A stretch of DNA of 64,000 nucleotides from Alteromonadaceae bacterium M269 (GTDB lineage Bacteria > Pseudomonadota > Gammaproteobacteria > Enterobacterales > Alteromonadaceae), in the NCBI GenBank assembly GCA_004353515.1, contig SMNZ01000007.1, positions 124,001 through 188,000 of the forward strand. The letters are read 5' to 3'. The notes beneath the pieces were generated by a model, which saw only the letters and a program-made list of their open reading frames with translations, was not told where the DNA came from and did not search any database. A program made the position numbers and the translations under genes. This document shows positions 1-9,908 of this stretch, in pieces. Each line of letters starts with the position of its first letter. Position 1 is the stretch's first letter.

Positions 1-1
1 G

Positions 2-1084
2 ATAGGGTTATCACCCGCGTTAGGGACTTTTTTGGCAGGTGTCGTACTGGCAGAGAGCGAGTTTAGGCATGAGTTTGAAGCGGATATCGATCCTTTCAAA
101 GGCCTCCTTTTAGGCTTATTTTTCATTACTGTTGGTGCATCAATAGACTTCGGATTACTCACCTCAGAATATTCGCTAGTTCTTTCCTTAGTGGCTTCGC
201 TCATTCTTATTAAAGCCACAGTACTTTATCTACTAGCGACTGTATTTAAGCTTGAAGGGAAACAGAAGATCCTATTTTCTCTGGCACTAGCGCAAGGTGG
301 AGAATTTGCTTTTGTGCTTTTATCACTGACAGGCTCGTTACATATCCTTTCGCCAGAGCAAGCCAAAGTCGCAACTCTGGTCGTCGCTGTTTCAATGCTT
401 TTAGCACCTCTACTCTTGATGTTTTACGAACACGTTATTGATAAAGAGGAAGAGGCTGCGGAAAAAGAATTTGATAAAGCTGAAGACATCGAAGCGGCCA
501 GAAATGTCATCGTTATAGGTTACGGTAGATTTGGGCAGATAATAGGTCGATTGCTCACAGCGCAAGGATATCATTTATCGATTCTTGACCACGATTCCAG
601 TCAAATAAATCTCTTAAAACGTTTTGGACATAAAGTTTTTTATGGTGATGGGTCACGGCAAGACTTGCTTGAAGCTGCCGGTGCACGGGAAGCCGAACTG
701 CTTGTTATTGCGATTGACGATTCAGACAAAATTTTAGATATCGTCAAACTTGCACAGAAACATTTCCCTAATTTAAAGATTATCTGTCGAGCAACCGAAA
801 GACGACATGCTTATGAGCTGGTTAAACTAGGGGTTGAAACCTTCAGACGCGAGACCTTCCATTCCGCACTCAAACTAGGTGTAGATGCGTTGATGTTACT
901 CGGCAAGTCCAAGGAAGAAGCAGAATGTGCTGGCAAGATATTTATGGACCACGATATAGAAACTCTGATGTTACTCGCTGATCTCTGGGGTGACGGCGAC
1001 GACGAAAACTATGGCATAGTGGTTAAACAACGCGTTGCCGATTTACATAATGTTCTGCAACAAGATAAAAAAATTGAGTGTTAG
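2..1084 (+). CDS. Monovalent cation:proton antiporter-2 (KefB/KefC-like), 5'-truncated by window edge
   Basis: C-terminal part (about 360 residues) of an inner-membrane K+/H+ antiporter of the CPA2 family. The reading frame is open from base 2, and its first residues (IGLSPALGTFLAG) continue the conserved Kef membrane domain, so the gene starts upstream of the window and the in-frame TTG at 32 is not a start. After the hydrophobic transport helices comes a soluble RCK/TrkA-N domain with the nucleotide-binding motif GYGRFG at about base 520, followed by an acidic residue at the end of the second strand (SILDHD). Kef proteins are normally near 600 residues, so roughly 40% is missing. Which Kef paralogue it is, and whether it is glutathione-gated, cannot be decided here. 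Confidence 0.9.
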   Translation: MGLSPALGTFLAGVVLAESEFRHEFEADIDPFKGLLLGLFFITVGASIDFGLLTSEYSLVLSLVASLILIKATVLYLLATVFKLEGKQKILFSLALAQGGEFAFVLLSLTGSLHILSPEQAKVATLVVAVSMLLAPLLLMFYEHVIDKEEEAAEKEFDKAEDIEAARNVIVIGYGRFGQIIGRLLTAQGYHLSILDHDSSQINLLKRFGHKVFYGDGSRQDLLEAAGAREAELLVIAIDDSDKILDIVKLAQKHFPNLKIICRATERRHAYELVKLGVETFRRETFHSALKLGVDALMLLGKSKEEAECAGKIFMDHDIETLMLLADLWGDGDDENYGIVVKQRVADLHNVLQQDKKIEC

Positions 1085-1132
1085 TACTAGGAAAAATATT
1101 TGTTGTTAGTAGGGAAACCCCTACATAGAGTG

Positions 1133-1169
1133 AAGCCTGCGTTCTTATTCATAACAAGAACACAGGCTT
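1133..1169. terminator. Hairpin between convergent genes
   Basis: Near-perfect inverted repeat with 14-base arms (AAGCCTGCGTTCTT and AAGAACACAGGCTT, one mismatched pair) and a 9-base loop. It lies between the stop of the antiporter gene and the stop of the convergent RND transporter gene, where a bidirectional terminator is expected. There is no strong T-run on either side, so the terminator role is inferred from position and stem strength. Confidence 0.6.
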
Positions 1170-1190
1170 AATCCGAACTCGAGTTAGCTA

Positions 1191-4100
1191 TTACTCTTTC
1201 ACAGCCATAGGGACTCGGCCTTCTGCATCTAATCGTTGTCCTTTAACCAACATAGATAACTTACGACACAGAACATAAAACACCGGAGTAAATATTAAGC
1301 CAAAGAAAGTCACACCCAGCATGCCACTGAATACGGTAACCCCTAGAGCTTGTCTCATTTCAGCACCAGCACCTGTCGCTATCGCCAAAGGAATAACACC
1401 TAGAATAAAGGCGAAAGACGTCATCAAAATAGGGCGTAAACGTAATCTAGATGCTTCAATCGCTGCATCGTAAAGCGGTCTCCCCTGCTCTTCTAACTGG
1501 CGTGCAAACTCCACAATAAGTATCGCGTTTTTACTCGCTAAGCCGACCAAAACAATCAGACCAACTTGAGTCAGAATATTGTTATCCATGCCCATAAACC
1601 AAACACCACCGATGGCGCTCAATAAGCACATAGGTACGATAAGAATAACAGACAAAGGCGTCGTCCAACTTTCGTACAAAGCCACTAGCAATAAGAATAC
1701 AAAAACAACAGCTAAAATGAAGGCGACTGTCGCTGTGTTACCCGCAATCTGCTCTTGATACGCCAGCTCAGTCCACTCATAACTAATCCCCTGCGGCAAG
1801 ATATCCGCAGCCAAACGTTCCATGGTGGCTATCGCCTCACCTGAACTGTATCCAGGAGCAGCATTACCAATCAAATCTGCTGCTGGGTACAGGTTATATC
1901 TCGGTACACGAGACGGCCCTGCCTGATATTCAAAGGTCGCTACTGAACTCAACGGCACCATATCGCCCGAAGAATTACGAACACGTATACGCCCAATATC
2001 ATCAGGCTCCATCCTATAAGGCGCATCAGCTTGCGCAGTTACCCTGAAGGTTCGACCTAAATAACTGAAGTCGTTAACAAAACTACTGCCTAAATAAACT
2101 TCTAGCGCATTAAATACCTCGGAAACAGGAACACCTAGCCTTTCCACTCGCTCGCGATCAATATCGGCGTAAAGCTGCGGTGTATTGGTTTCGAAGAAAC
2201 TAAATACAGACTCAGTAGCAGGCTCCTGATTCGCGGCTCCAGCGAGTTGCCACATAGCTTGTTCAAGAACCGGTAAACCACGACCTGTTCTATCCTCAAG
2301 CATCATCTTAAAGCCGCCACCGTTACCAATGCCAGGCACTGCAGGTGGTGGAATAACAACAACAAAAGCTTCTTTAATTTGCGCCATTTGTTGTTGCACA
2401 TCAGCCACAATCTGCTCAAAGGTCCTTCCTTGCGCTTGTCTTTCTTCAAAAGACGTCAGTACAGGGAAGATAGCCGCAGAGTTTGATGCATTAGTAAATG
2501 TTGCACCTGAGAAACCCGCAAAAGCTACGGCTGTGCCTATGCCATCAGTTTCCAATAAACGGCCTACCGCATCTTGAACCACAGCATCAGTTCTCGACAA
2601 TGAGGCGCCTGAGGGTAACTGAATACTGACGATCAAATAGCCTTGGTCCTGAGCTGGAATAAACCCTTTAGGTACCGTATTAAACAGATAACCTGCCACG
2701 GCCATCAAACCGATATAGACAATAGACATAACCAAGCCTAAACGAACCAATTTACCGGTTAACTTTCCATAAGCTTCTGAGAGTCTGTCCATAAATCGGT
2801 TGAAAGCATCTCCCATTCTGACAAACAGGTTCTTGTTATGCTCTTCTGTATTGTGCTCTTTAAATAAAACAGCTGACAATGACGGGCTCAATATCAATGA
2901 AACAGCCACTGAAATGAGGGTCGCTACCGCGATAGTAATGCCAAACTGGCTATAGAATTGTCCTGAAATACCGCCAACAAATGTTGTTGGAAGGAATACC
3001 GCAACCAAAACCAAACCAATCGCCATGACGGCACCGCCGACTTCCTTCATCGTTTCACGCGCGGCTGCTATGGGTTTCATGCCTTCAGCAATCAGGCGCT
3101 CCATGTTTTCAACCACAACAATGGCATCATCAACCACAATACCGATGGCCAGTACCAAACCAAACAACGTGAGGTTATTCAGCGAAAAGCCTAAAACACT
3201 CATCACGGCAAAAGTACCAATCAAAGACACTGGAATAGCAATGATTGGAATAATAGCTGCTCGCCAATTCTGCAAGAACACTATGATAACCAGGATAACC
3301 AAGCCTATGGCTTCGTAGATAGTGACTTCAACTGCATCAATAGACTCGGCGATAAACTCAGTTGGGTTATACGCGATATCGTATTCGAGATCAGGTGGGA
3401 AGCTCTCAGACAATTCATCCATGATATTTCTGATAGTTTCAGCCGTTTCTAATGCGTTACTGCCAGGGCGCTGGAAGATAGGTAAAGCAATCGCCTTTTT
3501 ATCACCTAAGTAACCGCGAGTCGCATAGCTTTCGGCACCTAATTCTACACGTCCAACATCACGCAGACGTACAATGCGTCCGTCGGTATTCTTGATGATA
3601 ACATTCTCAAACTGTTCAGGCTCAACAAGTCGACCTTGTGTTTGCACGTTCAGCTCAAACGCCGTTTGGCCGCTAACAACCGGCGATTTATTCAAACTAC
3701 CACTAGCAACTTGAATGTTCTGGCCTCGCAATGCGGCAACAACTTCAGAAGCAGTCATATCGATAGAGGCAATACGATCAGGATCTAACCAAACTCGCAT
3801 AGAGTATTGGCTTGCTCCGAAAAGTCGGATACTACCCACGCCATCAACACGCGATAGTTGGTCTTGCACTTGCAAGGTCACATAGTTGGCAATATAGGTT
3901 TGGTCATAAGTCCCGTTTGGAGAGAACATATTCACAACCAACATCAGGTCAGGTGAGTTTTTGTCTGTCGTCACACCGATACGCTGAACAGTTTCAGGTA
4001 ATCTTGGTTCAGCCACTGCCACACGGTTTTGAACCTGAACCTGCGCCGTATCTAAGTCTGTGCCTAATTTAAACGTCACCGTAATGCTAACGTTGCCGTC

Positions 4101-4358
4101 GGCGGTGGATTGAGAGGACATATACAACATGTTCTCCACACCATTGATTTGCTGTTCTAATGGTGTTGCTACCGTCTGAGCCGCAATTTCAGCATTAGCT
4201 CCTGGGTATGAGGCATTAACCACAATGGTGGGCGGCGCCACTTGCGGATACTGTTCTACAGGTAGGGTTTGATAAGCCAACCCACCAATAATCAGCACAA
4301 TGATCGCTAAAACGGAGGCGAACTTGGGCCTGGATATAAAAAACTGAGAAATATTCAT
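1191..4358 (-). CDS. RND multidrug efflux transporter, inner-membrane subunit (AcrB/MexF-like, HAE-1)
   Basis: Proton-driven tripartite efflux pump subunit of 1055 residues, a normal length for the hydrophobe/amphiphile efflux family. It starts with MNISQFFISRPKFA, typical of HAE-1 proteins. The proton-relay residues are visible: adjacent aspartates in TM4 (IGIVVDDAIVVVEN) and the TM10 lysine in GLASKNAILIVEFA. Two large periplasmic loops follow TM1 and TM7. It is 11 bases downstream of the adaptor gene on the same strand, so the two form an operon. No outer-membrane factor gene follows, so a TolC encoded elsewhere is presumably used. Overall similarity looks closest to MexF-type pumps; the substrate is unknown. 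Confidence 0.93.
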   Translation of the reverse strand: MNISQFFISRPKFASVLAIIVLIIGGLAYQTLPVEQYPQVAPPTIVVNASYPGANAEIAAQTVATPLEQQINGVENMLYMSSQSTADGNVSITVTFKLGTDLDTAQVQVQNRVAVAEPRLPETVQRIGVTTDKNSPDLMLVVNMFSPNGTYDQTYIANYVTLQVQDQLSRVDGVGSIRLFGASQYSMRVWLDPDRIASIDMTASEVVAALRGQNIQVASGSLNKSPVVSGQTAFELNVQTQGRLVEPEQFENVIIKNTDGRIVRLRDVGRVELGAESYATRGYLGDKKAIALPIFQRPGSNALETAETIRNIMDELSESFPPDLEYDIAYNPTEFIAESIDAVEVTIYEAIGLVILVIIVFLQNWRAAIIPIIAIPVSLIGTFAVMSVLGFSLNNLTLFGLVLAIGIVVDDAIVVVENMERLIAEGMKPIAAARETMKEVGGAVMAIGLVLVAVFLPTTFVGGISGQFYSQFGITIAVATLISVAVSLILSPSLSAVLFKEHNTEEHNKNLFVRMGDAFNRFMDRLSEAYGKLTGKLVRLGLVMSIVYIGLMAVAGYLFNTVPKGFIPAQDQGYLIVSIQLPSGASLSRTDAVVQDAVGRLLETDGIGTAVAFAGFSGATFTNASNSAAIFPVLTSFEERQAQGRTFEQIVADVQQQMAQIKEAFVVVIPPPAVPGIGNGGGFKMMLEDRTGRGLPVLEQAMWQLAGAANQEPATESVFSFFETNTPQLYADIDRERVERLGVPVSEVFNALEVYLGSSFVNDFSYLGRTFRVTAQADAPYRMEPDDIGRIRVRNSSGDMVPLSSVATFEYQAGPSRVPRYNLYPAADLIGNAAPGYSSGEAIATMERLAADILPQGISYEWTELAYQEQIAGNTATVAFILAVVFVFLLLVALYESWTTPLSVILIVPMCLLSAIGGVWFMGMDNNILTQVGLIVLVGLASKNAILIVEFARQLEEQGRPLYDAAIEASRLRLRPILMTSFAFILGVIPLAIATGAGAEMRQALGVTVFSGMLGVTFFGLIFTPVFYVLCRKLSMLVKGQRLDAEGRVPMAVKE

Positions 4359-4369
4359 ACTAGTCGGCC

Positions 4370-5482
4370 TTAAAAGGTGTACTCATTGGCTAAATCAACG
4401 ACCTTCGGAGACACCACTGCTCCTGGCCTTGCACGCATCACGCCATTAACCAAAATAGTATCGTTTGCATCTAAGCCAGACTTGATAATCCTCAACTGCG
4501 GCGTATGTAATTCGCCTATTTCAACAAACTTCAATCCAATTTTATTTTCGGCATCAACTGTGTAGACAAACTTACGTGATTGGTCAGTACCAATGATTGT
4601 GTCTGGCACTAGCATGACTTCTACATTCTCTTGAGAAAGCAAACGAATACGCCCAAAGATACCAGGTAATATGTGTCCACCTGGATTGTCCAAGATGGCT
4701 CTGCCTTGGATTGTACCTGTGCTTTGATCGACCTGATTGTCAACAAAGTCCATCACGCCAAAGTGCCTAAACTCTGTTTCATCCTGCAACCTAACTTGAA
4801 CAGGATTTGAATGTGTACGAGAGCTTTCGCGCTTATCGCTTTGACTCAAACGAATGTACTTTAGTAGGTCTTTTTCGCCTGCATCAAAATAAAAGTGTAT
4901 AGGGTCTTGCGAAACAACAGTTGTCAGCAAAGTTGCTCCGGCAGCTCCACCTGTAACCAAGTTACCAACATTCACAAAGTCTCTTGAAACCACACCATTA
5001 ATCGGCGATTTCACCTCGGTAAATTCCATCTCGAGCTTGGCATTTTCATACGCTGCAGAAGCAAGTTCATACTCATTATTTCTGCGATCTACTTCCTCTT
5101 GAGAAATAGAGTTTTGACGTCTGAGATCAATACCTCTGTCTCGCTCTTTTTTGGCAAGATCGAGTCTTGATTCAGCGCTTTGTAACGCAATTTTGAAAGG
5201 TCTTTGGTCAATAACAAAAAGCGTATCACCTTTGTTCACTGTTTGACCGTCTTTGAAATTTGTTTTCTCTAAATAACCGCTAACACGAGCACGAATCTCA
5301 ACGGCTTCAACCGCGCCAAAGCGCCCCGTATATTCATCCCATTGTGTAACAACAGCTTCAATGGGTTTACTGACGTCGACTTCAGCAGGCGGCGGTGCTG
5401 TCCTTGTCTCTACAGACTCAGAACACGCTGCCACAAACAATATGGCAGCAAAACTCAACAGTGATTGAACATGGCGTTGCAT
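4370..5482 (-). CDS. RND efflux periplasmic adaptor (membrane fusion) lipoprotein, MexE/AcrA-like
   Basis: 370-residue membrane fusion protein linking the RND transporter to an outer-membrane channel. The N-terminal signal sequence ends in a lipobox-like VAAC with the lipidated cysteine at residue 20, so it should be anchored in the inner membrane facing the periplasm. A split lipoyl (barrel-sandwich) domain is visible (VSGYLEKTNFKDGQTVNKGD and IKSPINGVVSRDFVNVG-type halves) around a coiled-coil hairpin at about residues 105-150. First gene of the operon with the transporter. No dedicated regulator is adjacent; the TetR gene further upstream is divergent from another gene. Confidence 0.92.
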   Translation of the reverse strand: MQRHVQSLLSFAAILFVAACSESVETRTAPPPAEVDVSKPIEAVVTQWDEYTGRFGAVEAVEIRARVSGYLEKTNFKDGQTVNKGDTLFVIDQRPFKIALQSAESRLDLAKKERDRGIDLRRQNSISQEEVDRRNNEYELASAAYENAKLEMEFTEVKSPINGVVSRDFVNVGNLVTGGAAGATLLTTVVSQDPIHFYFDAGEKDLLKYIRLSQSDKRESSRTHSNPVQVRLQDETEFRHFGVMDFVDNQVDQSTGTIQGRAILDNPGGHILPGIFGRIRLLSQENVEVMLVPDTIIGTDQSRKFVYTVDAENKIGLKFVEIGELHTPQLRIIKSGLDANDTILVNGVMRARPGAVVSPKVVDLANEYTF

Positions 5483-5803
5483 GATAGTTCCCTAAAAAAT
5501 TAAATGTGATAACGCACTAAATATAGACACTTAGCGCCCTATCGAAACTGACAATAAATAGAGTGTGTTGACCTTTGTTCCCCAAAAGCGATAACGAAAA
5601 GTGCAAGGGTCAATAGCACCTGTTATTGGGGGCAGGAATTAATCTTTAATCAATTATAGATTGAAATTTTACATTCTCATGAATGATTGGTTACCCATGT
5701 TGGGCTTGTAACAAACAATTCAAGAACAACCATATATTCCGTTTCAATATAAATTATCTAAAATCAATTCCTATAGTGAATTAAAATAACGGCTCAAAAC
5801 GCT
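5483..5803. other. Intergenic region upstream of RND operon
   Basis: 321 bases without a convincing gene, holding the promoter region of the minus-strand RND operon. It contains an imperfect inverted repeat TTGACCTTT (5568-5576) and AAGGGTCAA (5605-5613). The left part, running into CCCC and AAAGCG, resembles a stretch at 30107-30141. This could be a regulator site or a short dispersed repeat. The rest is AT-rich without recognisable structure. Confidence 0.4.
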
Positions 5804-6949
5804 TTAATCGGCTACTGAAGACAGATTGGCTGCATGAACATCGTCTAGCTTATCGATAAACTGCCTGGCATTGAGCCACCAAGACGAATTTGATTCAATA
5901 TGGTCTAACGACACTTTCTCGCCGATAACGGGTGTCGCTAAGGTGACACTTCTTTTCTTAGCTTCTTCTGACACGCGGTTAAATGGTTCGTACCAAGGGT
6001 GCAATGCCAGATCAAAAGTGCCATTGTGAATTGGCACCATTACCTTACCTTTTAAGTCGATATGCGCTTGCACACTTTCCTCAGGAAGCATGTGAATATC
6101 AGCCCAGTCTCTGTCATAAGCGCCAGTTTCCATTAGCGTTATATCAAAAGGTCCAAAGCGTTCTCCGATAAGCTTAAAGCCATCGAAGTAGCCAGAGTCT
6201 CCGCTAAAGAACAGACTGTGCTCTTTGGTTTTGATAACCCAAGAAGCCCACAAGGTTTCATTACCATCGAATAAGCCTCGACCAGAAAAGTGTTGCGCTG
6301 GTGTTGCTGTCAAACTCACTCCGCCAACCTCAACACTTTCCCACCAATCCAATGCATGAACTCTATCCTCAGAAACACCCCAAGATTTCAGATGTGCATC
6401 AACACCTTTAGGCACGAAAAAGTTTTTCACTCTGGAATTGAGCTGCTTGATCGTTCCTTCATCCAAATGGTCATAATGATCATGAGATATAATCACACCT
6501 TCGATTTCGGGTAATTGCTCAACGTCTAAAGGAACTGGATGAAAACGCTTAGGACCGGCCCATTGCACAAAAGAAGCGCGCTCTGAAAATACCGGATCAG
6601 CAAGCCACACCTTACCTTCTAACTTTAACAAAATGGATGAATGTCCTAATCGATAAACGGCATTTTTGTCATCTAACTGCAGGTTATTAGCGTCAATATG
6701 TTCCAATGGAACATTTTCAGGCGTCGGATCTACGCGTTTCTCAAATAAATAACGCTTTAAAATACTTCCTAAGTTAGACATATCTTGTTTAATCTCAGGG
6801 TTAGCATTGATATATTTGCCTTCTTCAAAGTGACTCGACTCGAGATGGGTTGTATCACCCATAACACTTTCATTCGCAATTAAATTACTCATTCCCATCA
6901 ATCCCCCGATCATTAATAAACCAAACAAAGATGCTCGACTTGAAGCCAT
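5804..6949 (-). CDS. Metallo-beta-lactamase-fold hydrolase, NAPE-PLD/UlaG-like
   Basis: 381-residue metal-dependent hydrolase. The metal-binding motif HDHYDH is present (SHDHYDHLDEG), with further likely ligands in ATPAQHFSGRG, FFSGDSGYFDG and VPIHNGTFDL, in the order seen in the N-acyl phosphatidylethanolamine phospholipase D-like branch. The N-terminus is hydrophobic (LFGLLMIGGLMGMSNLIA), suggesting export or membrane anchoring. It is divergent from a TetR regulator gene 86 bases away with repeated operator-like words between them, so its expression is probably controlled by that regulator. The substrate is unknown; members of this branch act on phospholipid-like or lactone substrates. Confidence 0.85.
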   Translation of the reverse strand: MASSRASLFGLLMIGGLMGMSNLIANESVMGDTTHLESSHFEEGKYINANPEIKQDMSNLGSILKRYLFEKRVDPTPENVPLEHIDANNLQLDDKNAVYRLGHSSILLKLEGKVWLADPVFSERASFVQWAGPKRFHPVPLDVEQLPEIEGVIISHDHYDHLDEGTIKQLNSRVKNFFVPKGVDAHLKSWGVSEDRVHALDWWESVEVGGVSLTATPAQHFSGRGLFDGNETLWASWVIKTKEHSLFFSGDSGYFDGFKLIGERFGPFDITLMETGAYDRDWADIHMLPEESVQAHIDLKGKVMVPIHNGTFDLALHPWYEPFNRVSEEAKKRSVTLATPVIGEKVSLDHIESNSSWWLNARQFIDKLDDVHAANLSSVAD

Positions 6950-6968
6950 TATTTTTTCAACCCAAGAA

Positions 6969-7015
6969 GTAAACTACACTGACTAGTTTACATATTAAAA
7001 TTGAAAAGTAAACTA
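6969..7015. promoter_or_regulatory. Candidate TetR operator: three copies of GTAAACTA
   Basis: The 8-base word GTAAACTA occurs at 6969-6976 and 7008-7015, and its reverse complement TAGTTTAC at 6984-6991. The first two form an inverted pair separated by 7 bases. All lie in the short spacer between the divergent hydrolase and TetR genes, the usual place for a TetR autoregulatory operator. The repeats are seen directly; the link to the TetR protein is inference. Confidence 0.65.
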
Positions 7016-7038
7016 CTGAGTGTAAAATAGATCGAGTG

Positions 7039-7671
7039 ATGAAGTTCGAGATGGAAAATAAAGTGGAAGAAAAACGCACACTGAGTGACCGAAAACGAGA
7101 AGACATTATCAATGCGGCAATACAAGAATTTGATCGTTGCGGCTGTCAAAAAACCAGTATGGATCAAATAGCTAAAACCGCTAATGTCTCAAAAAGGACG
7201 GTTTACAATCATTTTCCAAGCAAAGAAGTGTTATTCGATGAAATCACTGCAGTGATGTGGACTGAGTGCTTAGCAGCAACTGAATATGCTTATAGAAAGG
7301 ATGAACCACTCTCCGTTCAACTCACCACCATCGCCAAGCAACAAATGGATCTGTTGAAATCTCAAAGCTTTATCAGCGTTTCTCGTCTCATCTTCGCAGA
7401 GTGCTTTCACTCACCAGAAGCTGTCGAAAAAATCATCAGGCAGATGAACGAGTCCGACAACGGTTTAATACTGTGGTTACAAGAAGCGATAAAAGATGAG
7501 CGATTAAATATTACAGATATTGATGTCGCTTACTCGCAATTTTATGGCATGTTGAAATCCATGGCTTTTTGGCCTCAAGTGATAGGTTTCGGTCAATATC
7601 CTACTGATGAACAAGTGCAAGAAATTATCGATTCTTCTGTTGCTATGTATTTGAAATACTACGAAATTTAA
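7039..7671 (+). CDS. TetR/AcrR family transcriptional regulator
   Basis: About 210 residues. The N-terminal helix-turn-helix domain is clear (REDIINAAIQEFDRCGCQKT, then MDQIAKTANVSKRTVYNHFP), with the family-typical YNHFPSKEVLF end. The C-terminal ligand-binding half is helical and not diagnostic; its layout (TIAKQQMDLLKSQSFISVSR) recalls AcrR-type C-terminal domains. GTG (7036) and ATG (7039) starts are adjacent; ATG is chosen. It is divergent from the metallo-hydrolase gene and probably represses that gene and itself through the repeated GTAAACTA words. Confidence 0.9.
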   Translation: MKFEMENKVEEKRTLSDRKREDIINAAIQEFDRCGCQKTSMDQIAKTANVSKRTVYNHFPSKEVLFDEITAVMWTECLAATEYAYRKDEPLSVQLTTIAKQQMDLLKSQSFISVSRLIFAECFHSPEAVEKIIRQMNESDNGLILWLQEAIKDERLNITDIDVAYSQFYGMLKSMAFWPQVIGFGQYPTDEQVQEIIDSSVAMYLKYYEI

Positions 7672-7971
7672 AGTCGCTTCCCTTCGAATACAAACAGGAA
7701 AAAACTCCAACTCTCTAGCGCCTTGCTTGCGAGACTTTCTCGCACCTTTCCCTCACCTACTCTGCCTTTCACAATGCCTAAATATACTCCCAAAGTATGA
7801 TTGTAAAAAATTTCATTAAGCTTAAGTTAAGCAAAACAGCACTAAAAATGGTGAATAAATAATTTAAACAAAAGGTAAAAATAACAGAGCAATACTGAGA
7901 TTTAGGTCTAATCTTAATAGTAGATCTTAGCTAAACAGCAACGTCCTTTGACTGTCGGACTGGAGGTGAAA
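7672..7971. other. Intergenic leader of the prkA operon
   Basis: 300 bases without a gene. A perfect 7-base stem with a 3-base loop (TGCGAGA, CTT, TCTCGCA) lies at 7728-7744 and could end tetR transcription, though no T-run follows. The remaining AT-rich stretch should hold the promoter of the yeaG-yeaH-ycgB operon. A strong ribosome binding site GGAGGTG at 7962-7968 sits just upstream of the chosen yeaG start. Confidence 0.5.
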
Positions 7972-9894
7972 ATGAGCATTTTCGAGCATTACCAGCAACG
8001 CTACGAGTCACATAAAGAAGAAGAACTCAGCATTCAAGAATTTTTAGAGCTTTGCAAGGAGGATAAAGCCGCCTACGCAAACGCTGCCGAAAGGTTACTT
8101 ATGGCCATCGGCGAGCCAGAGATGGTGGATACATCTCAAGACGCGACACTCAGTCGCATATTCTCCAACCGCATTATTTCCCGTTATCCCGCCTTTAGTG
8201 AATTCTATGGCATGGAAGAATCGATAGAACAGATTGTTTCCTATCTTCGCCATGCCGCTCAAGGCTTAGAGGAAAAGAAACAAATCCTTTATTTACTTGG
8301 CCCTGTGGGTGGCGGTAAATCAACATTGGCAGAAAAACTCAAAGAGTTGATGCAGAAGATGCCAATCTATGTGTTAAAAGGTTCACCGGTTAATGATCAT
8401 CCATTCTGCTTGTTCGACCTCGCTGAAGATGGAGAGTTGCTAGAAAAAGAATACGGCATACCACCTCGCTATATTAAAAGTATTATGTCCCCATGGGCTC
8501 GCAAACGCTTGCACGAATTCAATGGTGATATCAGCCAGTTTAAAGTGGTCAAATTGCGTCCTTCTATCCTTGACCAAATGGGTATCGCGAAAACAGAACC
8601 CGGTGACGAAAACAATCAAGACATTTCATCACTCGTGGGCAAAGTCGATATCCGTCGCTTAGAAGAGTTCGCGCAAAACGATCCTGATGCATACAGCTAT
8701 TCAGGCTCGTTGTGTAAAGCCAATCAGGGCTTAATGGAATTTGTTGAGATGTTTAAGGCACCAATCAAAGTCTTACATCCACTTCTGACAGCGACACAGG
8801 AAGGCAACTACAATCCAACTGAGGGTTTCTCTGCGCTACCATTTGATGGTTTGATTTTAGCTCACTCCAATGAGTCGGAGTGGCAAAGCTTCCGTAACAA
8901 CAAAAACAACGAAGCCTTCTTAGATCGGGTATATATCGTTAAAGTACCTTATTGCTTGCGTGTCACTGAAGAAATACGTATCTATCAAAAGCTGATCGAT
9001 CACTCTCAATTAACTGAAGCGCCTTGTGCTCCAGGTACTTTAGAAACCTTGTCGCAATTCAGTGTTCTTTCGAGAATTAGTGAACCAGAAAACTCCAGCA
9101 TTTACTCAAAAATGCGGGTGTATGATGGTGAAAGCTTAAAAGATACCGATCCTAAAGCGAAGTCTTATCAAGAATACCGAGATTACGCCGGTGTTGATGA
9201 GGGCATGAATGGGTTATCAACACGCTTCGCGTTTAAGATCCTGTCTCGAGTATTCAACTTTGATCATCAAGAAGTGGCAGCTAACCCGGTTCACCTGTTC
9301 TATGTTTTAGAGCAACAGATCGACCGTGAACAATTCCCAACCGAGGAAGCAGAGAAATATAAGGAACACCTCAAAGGTTACCTAGTTCCTAAGTATGTCG
9401 AGTTCATCGGTAAAGAGATCCAAACAGCCTATCTTGAGTCTTATTCAGAATACGGCCAGAACTTATTTGACCGTTATGTCACTTATGCGGACTTCTGGAT
9501 ACAGGATCAGGAATACAGAGATCCGGAAACAGGGCAATTGTTCGATAGAGCAGCTCTGAATACCGAATTAGAAAAAATTGAAAAACCTGCAGGCATCAGC
9601 AACCCCAAAGACTTCAGAAATGAAATTGTGAATTTCGTCTTGCGGGCACGAGCCAATCACGGTGGTAAAAACCCCTCTTGGACTAGCTACGAAAAACTAC
9701 GCACCGTCATAGAGAAGAAAATGTTCTCTAATACGGAAGACCTTCTGCCAGTCATCTCTTTCAATACGAAAGGTTCGGCCGAAGATCAGAAGAAACACGA
9801 CGACTTTGTAGAGCGAATGTGCGAGAAAGGTTATACCCAAAAACAAGTGAGATTATTGTGTGAGTGGTATCTGCGTGTTCGTAAGTCATCTTAA
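7972..9894 (+). CDS. yeaG: PrkA family serine protein kinase YeaG
   Basis: 640-residue cytoplasmic AAA+-like protein kinase, nearly the same length as E. coli YeaG. The N-terminus [12 protein letters not shown] matches the family start. The PrkA AAA domain carries the Walker A motif GPVGGGKST around residue 105; the kinase-like C-terminal domain occupies the last third. ATG at 7972 is chosen over an in-frame ATG-like start 24 bases upstream because a GGAGGTG ribosome site precedes it and homology starts there. First gene of a three-gene operon with yeaH and ycgB, a grouping known in proteobacteria for nitrogen starvation and stationary-phase stress responses. Confidence 0.95.
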   Translation: MSIFEHYQQRYESHKEEELSIQEFLELCKEDKAAYANAAERLLMAIGEPEMVDTSQDATLSRIFSNRIISRYPAFSEFYGMEESIEQIVSYLRHAAQGLEEKKQILYLLGPVGGGKSTLAEKLKELMQKMPIYVLKGSPVNDHPFCLFDLAEDGELLEKEYGIPPRYIKSIMSPWARKRLHEFNGDISQFKVVKLRPSILDQMGIAKTEPGDENNQDISSLVGKVDIRRLEEFAQNDPDAYSYSGSLCKANQGLMEFVEMFKAPIKVLHPLLTATQEGNYNPTEGFSALPFDGLILAHSNESEWQSFRNNKNNEAFLDRVYIVKVPYCLRVTEEIRIYQKLIDHSQLTEAPCAPGTLETLSQFSVLSRISEPENSSIYSKMRVYDGESLKDTDPKAKSYQEYRDYAGVDEGMNGLSTRFAFKILSRVFNFDHQEVAANPVHLFYVLEQQIDREQFPTEEAEKYKEHLKGYLVPKYVEFIGKEIQTAYLESYSEYGQNLFDRYVTYADFWIQDQEYRDPETGQLFDRAALNTELEKIEKPAGISNPKDFRNEIVNFVLRARANHGGKNPSWTSYEKLRTVIEKKMFSNTEDLLPVISFNTKGSAEDQKKHDDFVERMCEKGYTQKQVRLLCEWYLRVRKSS

Positions 9895-9908
9895 GTTGGG
9901 AGAGTTGT

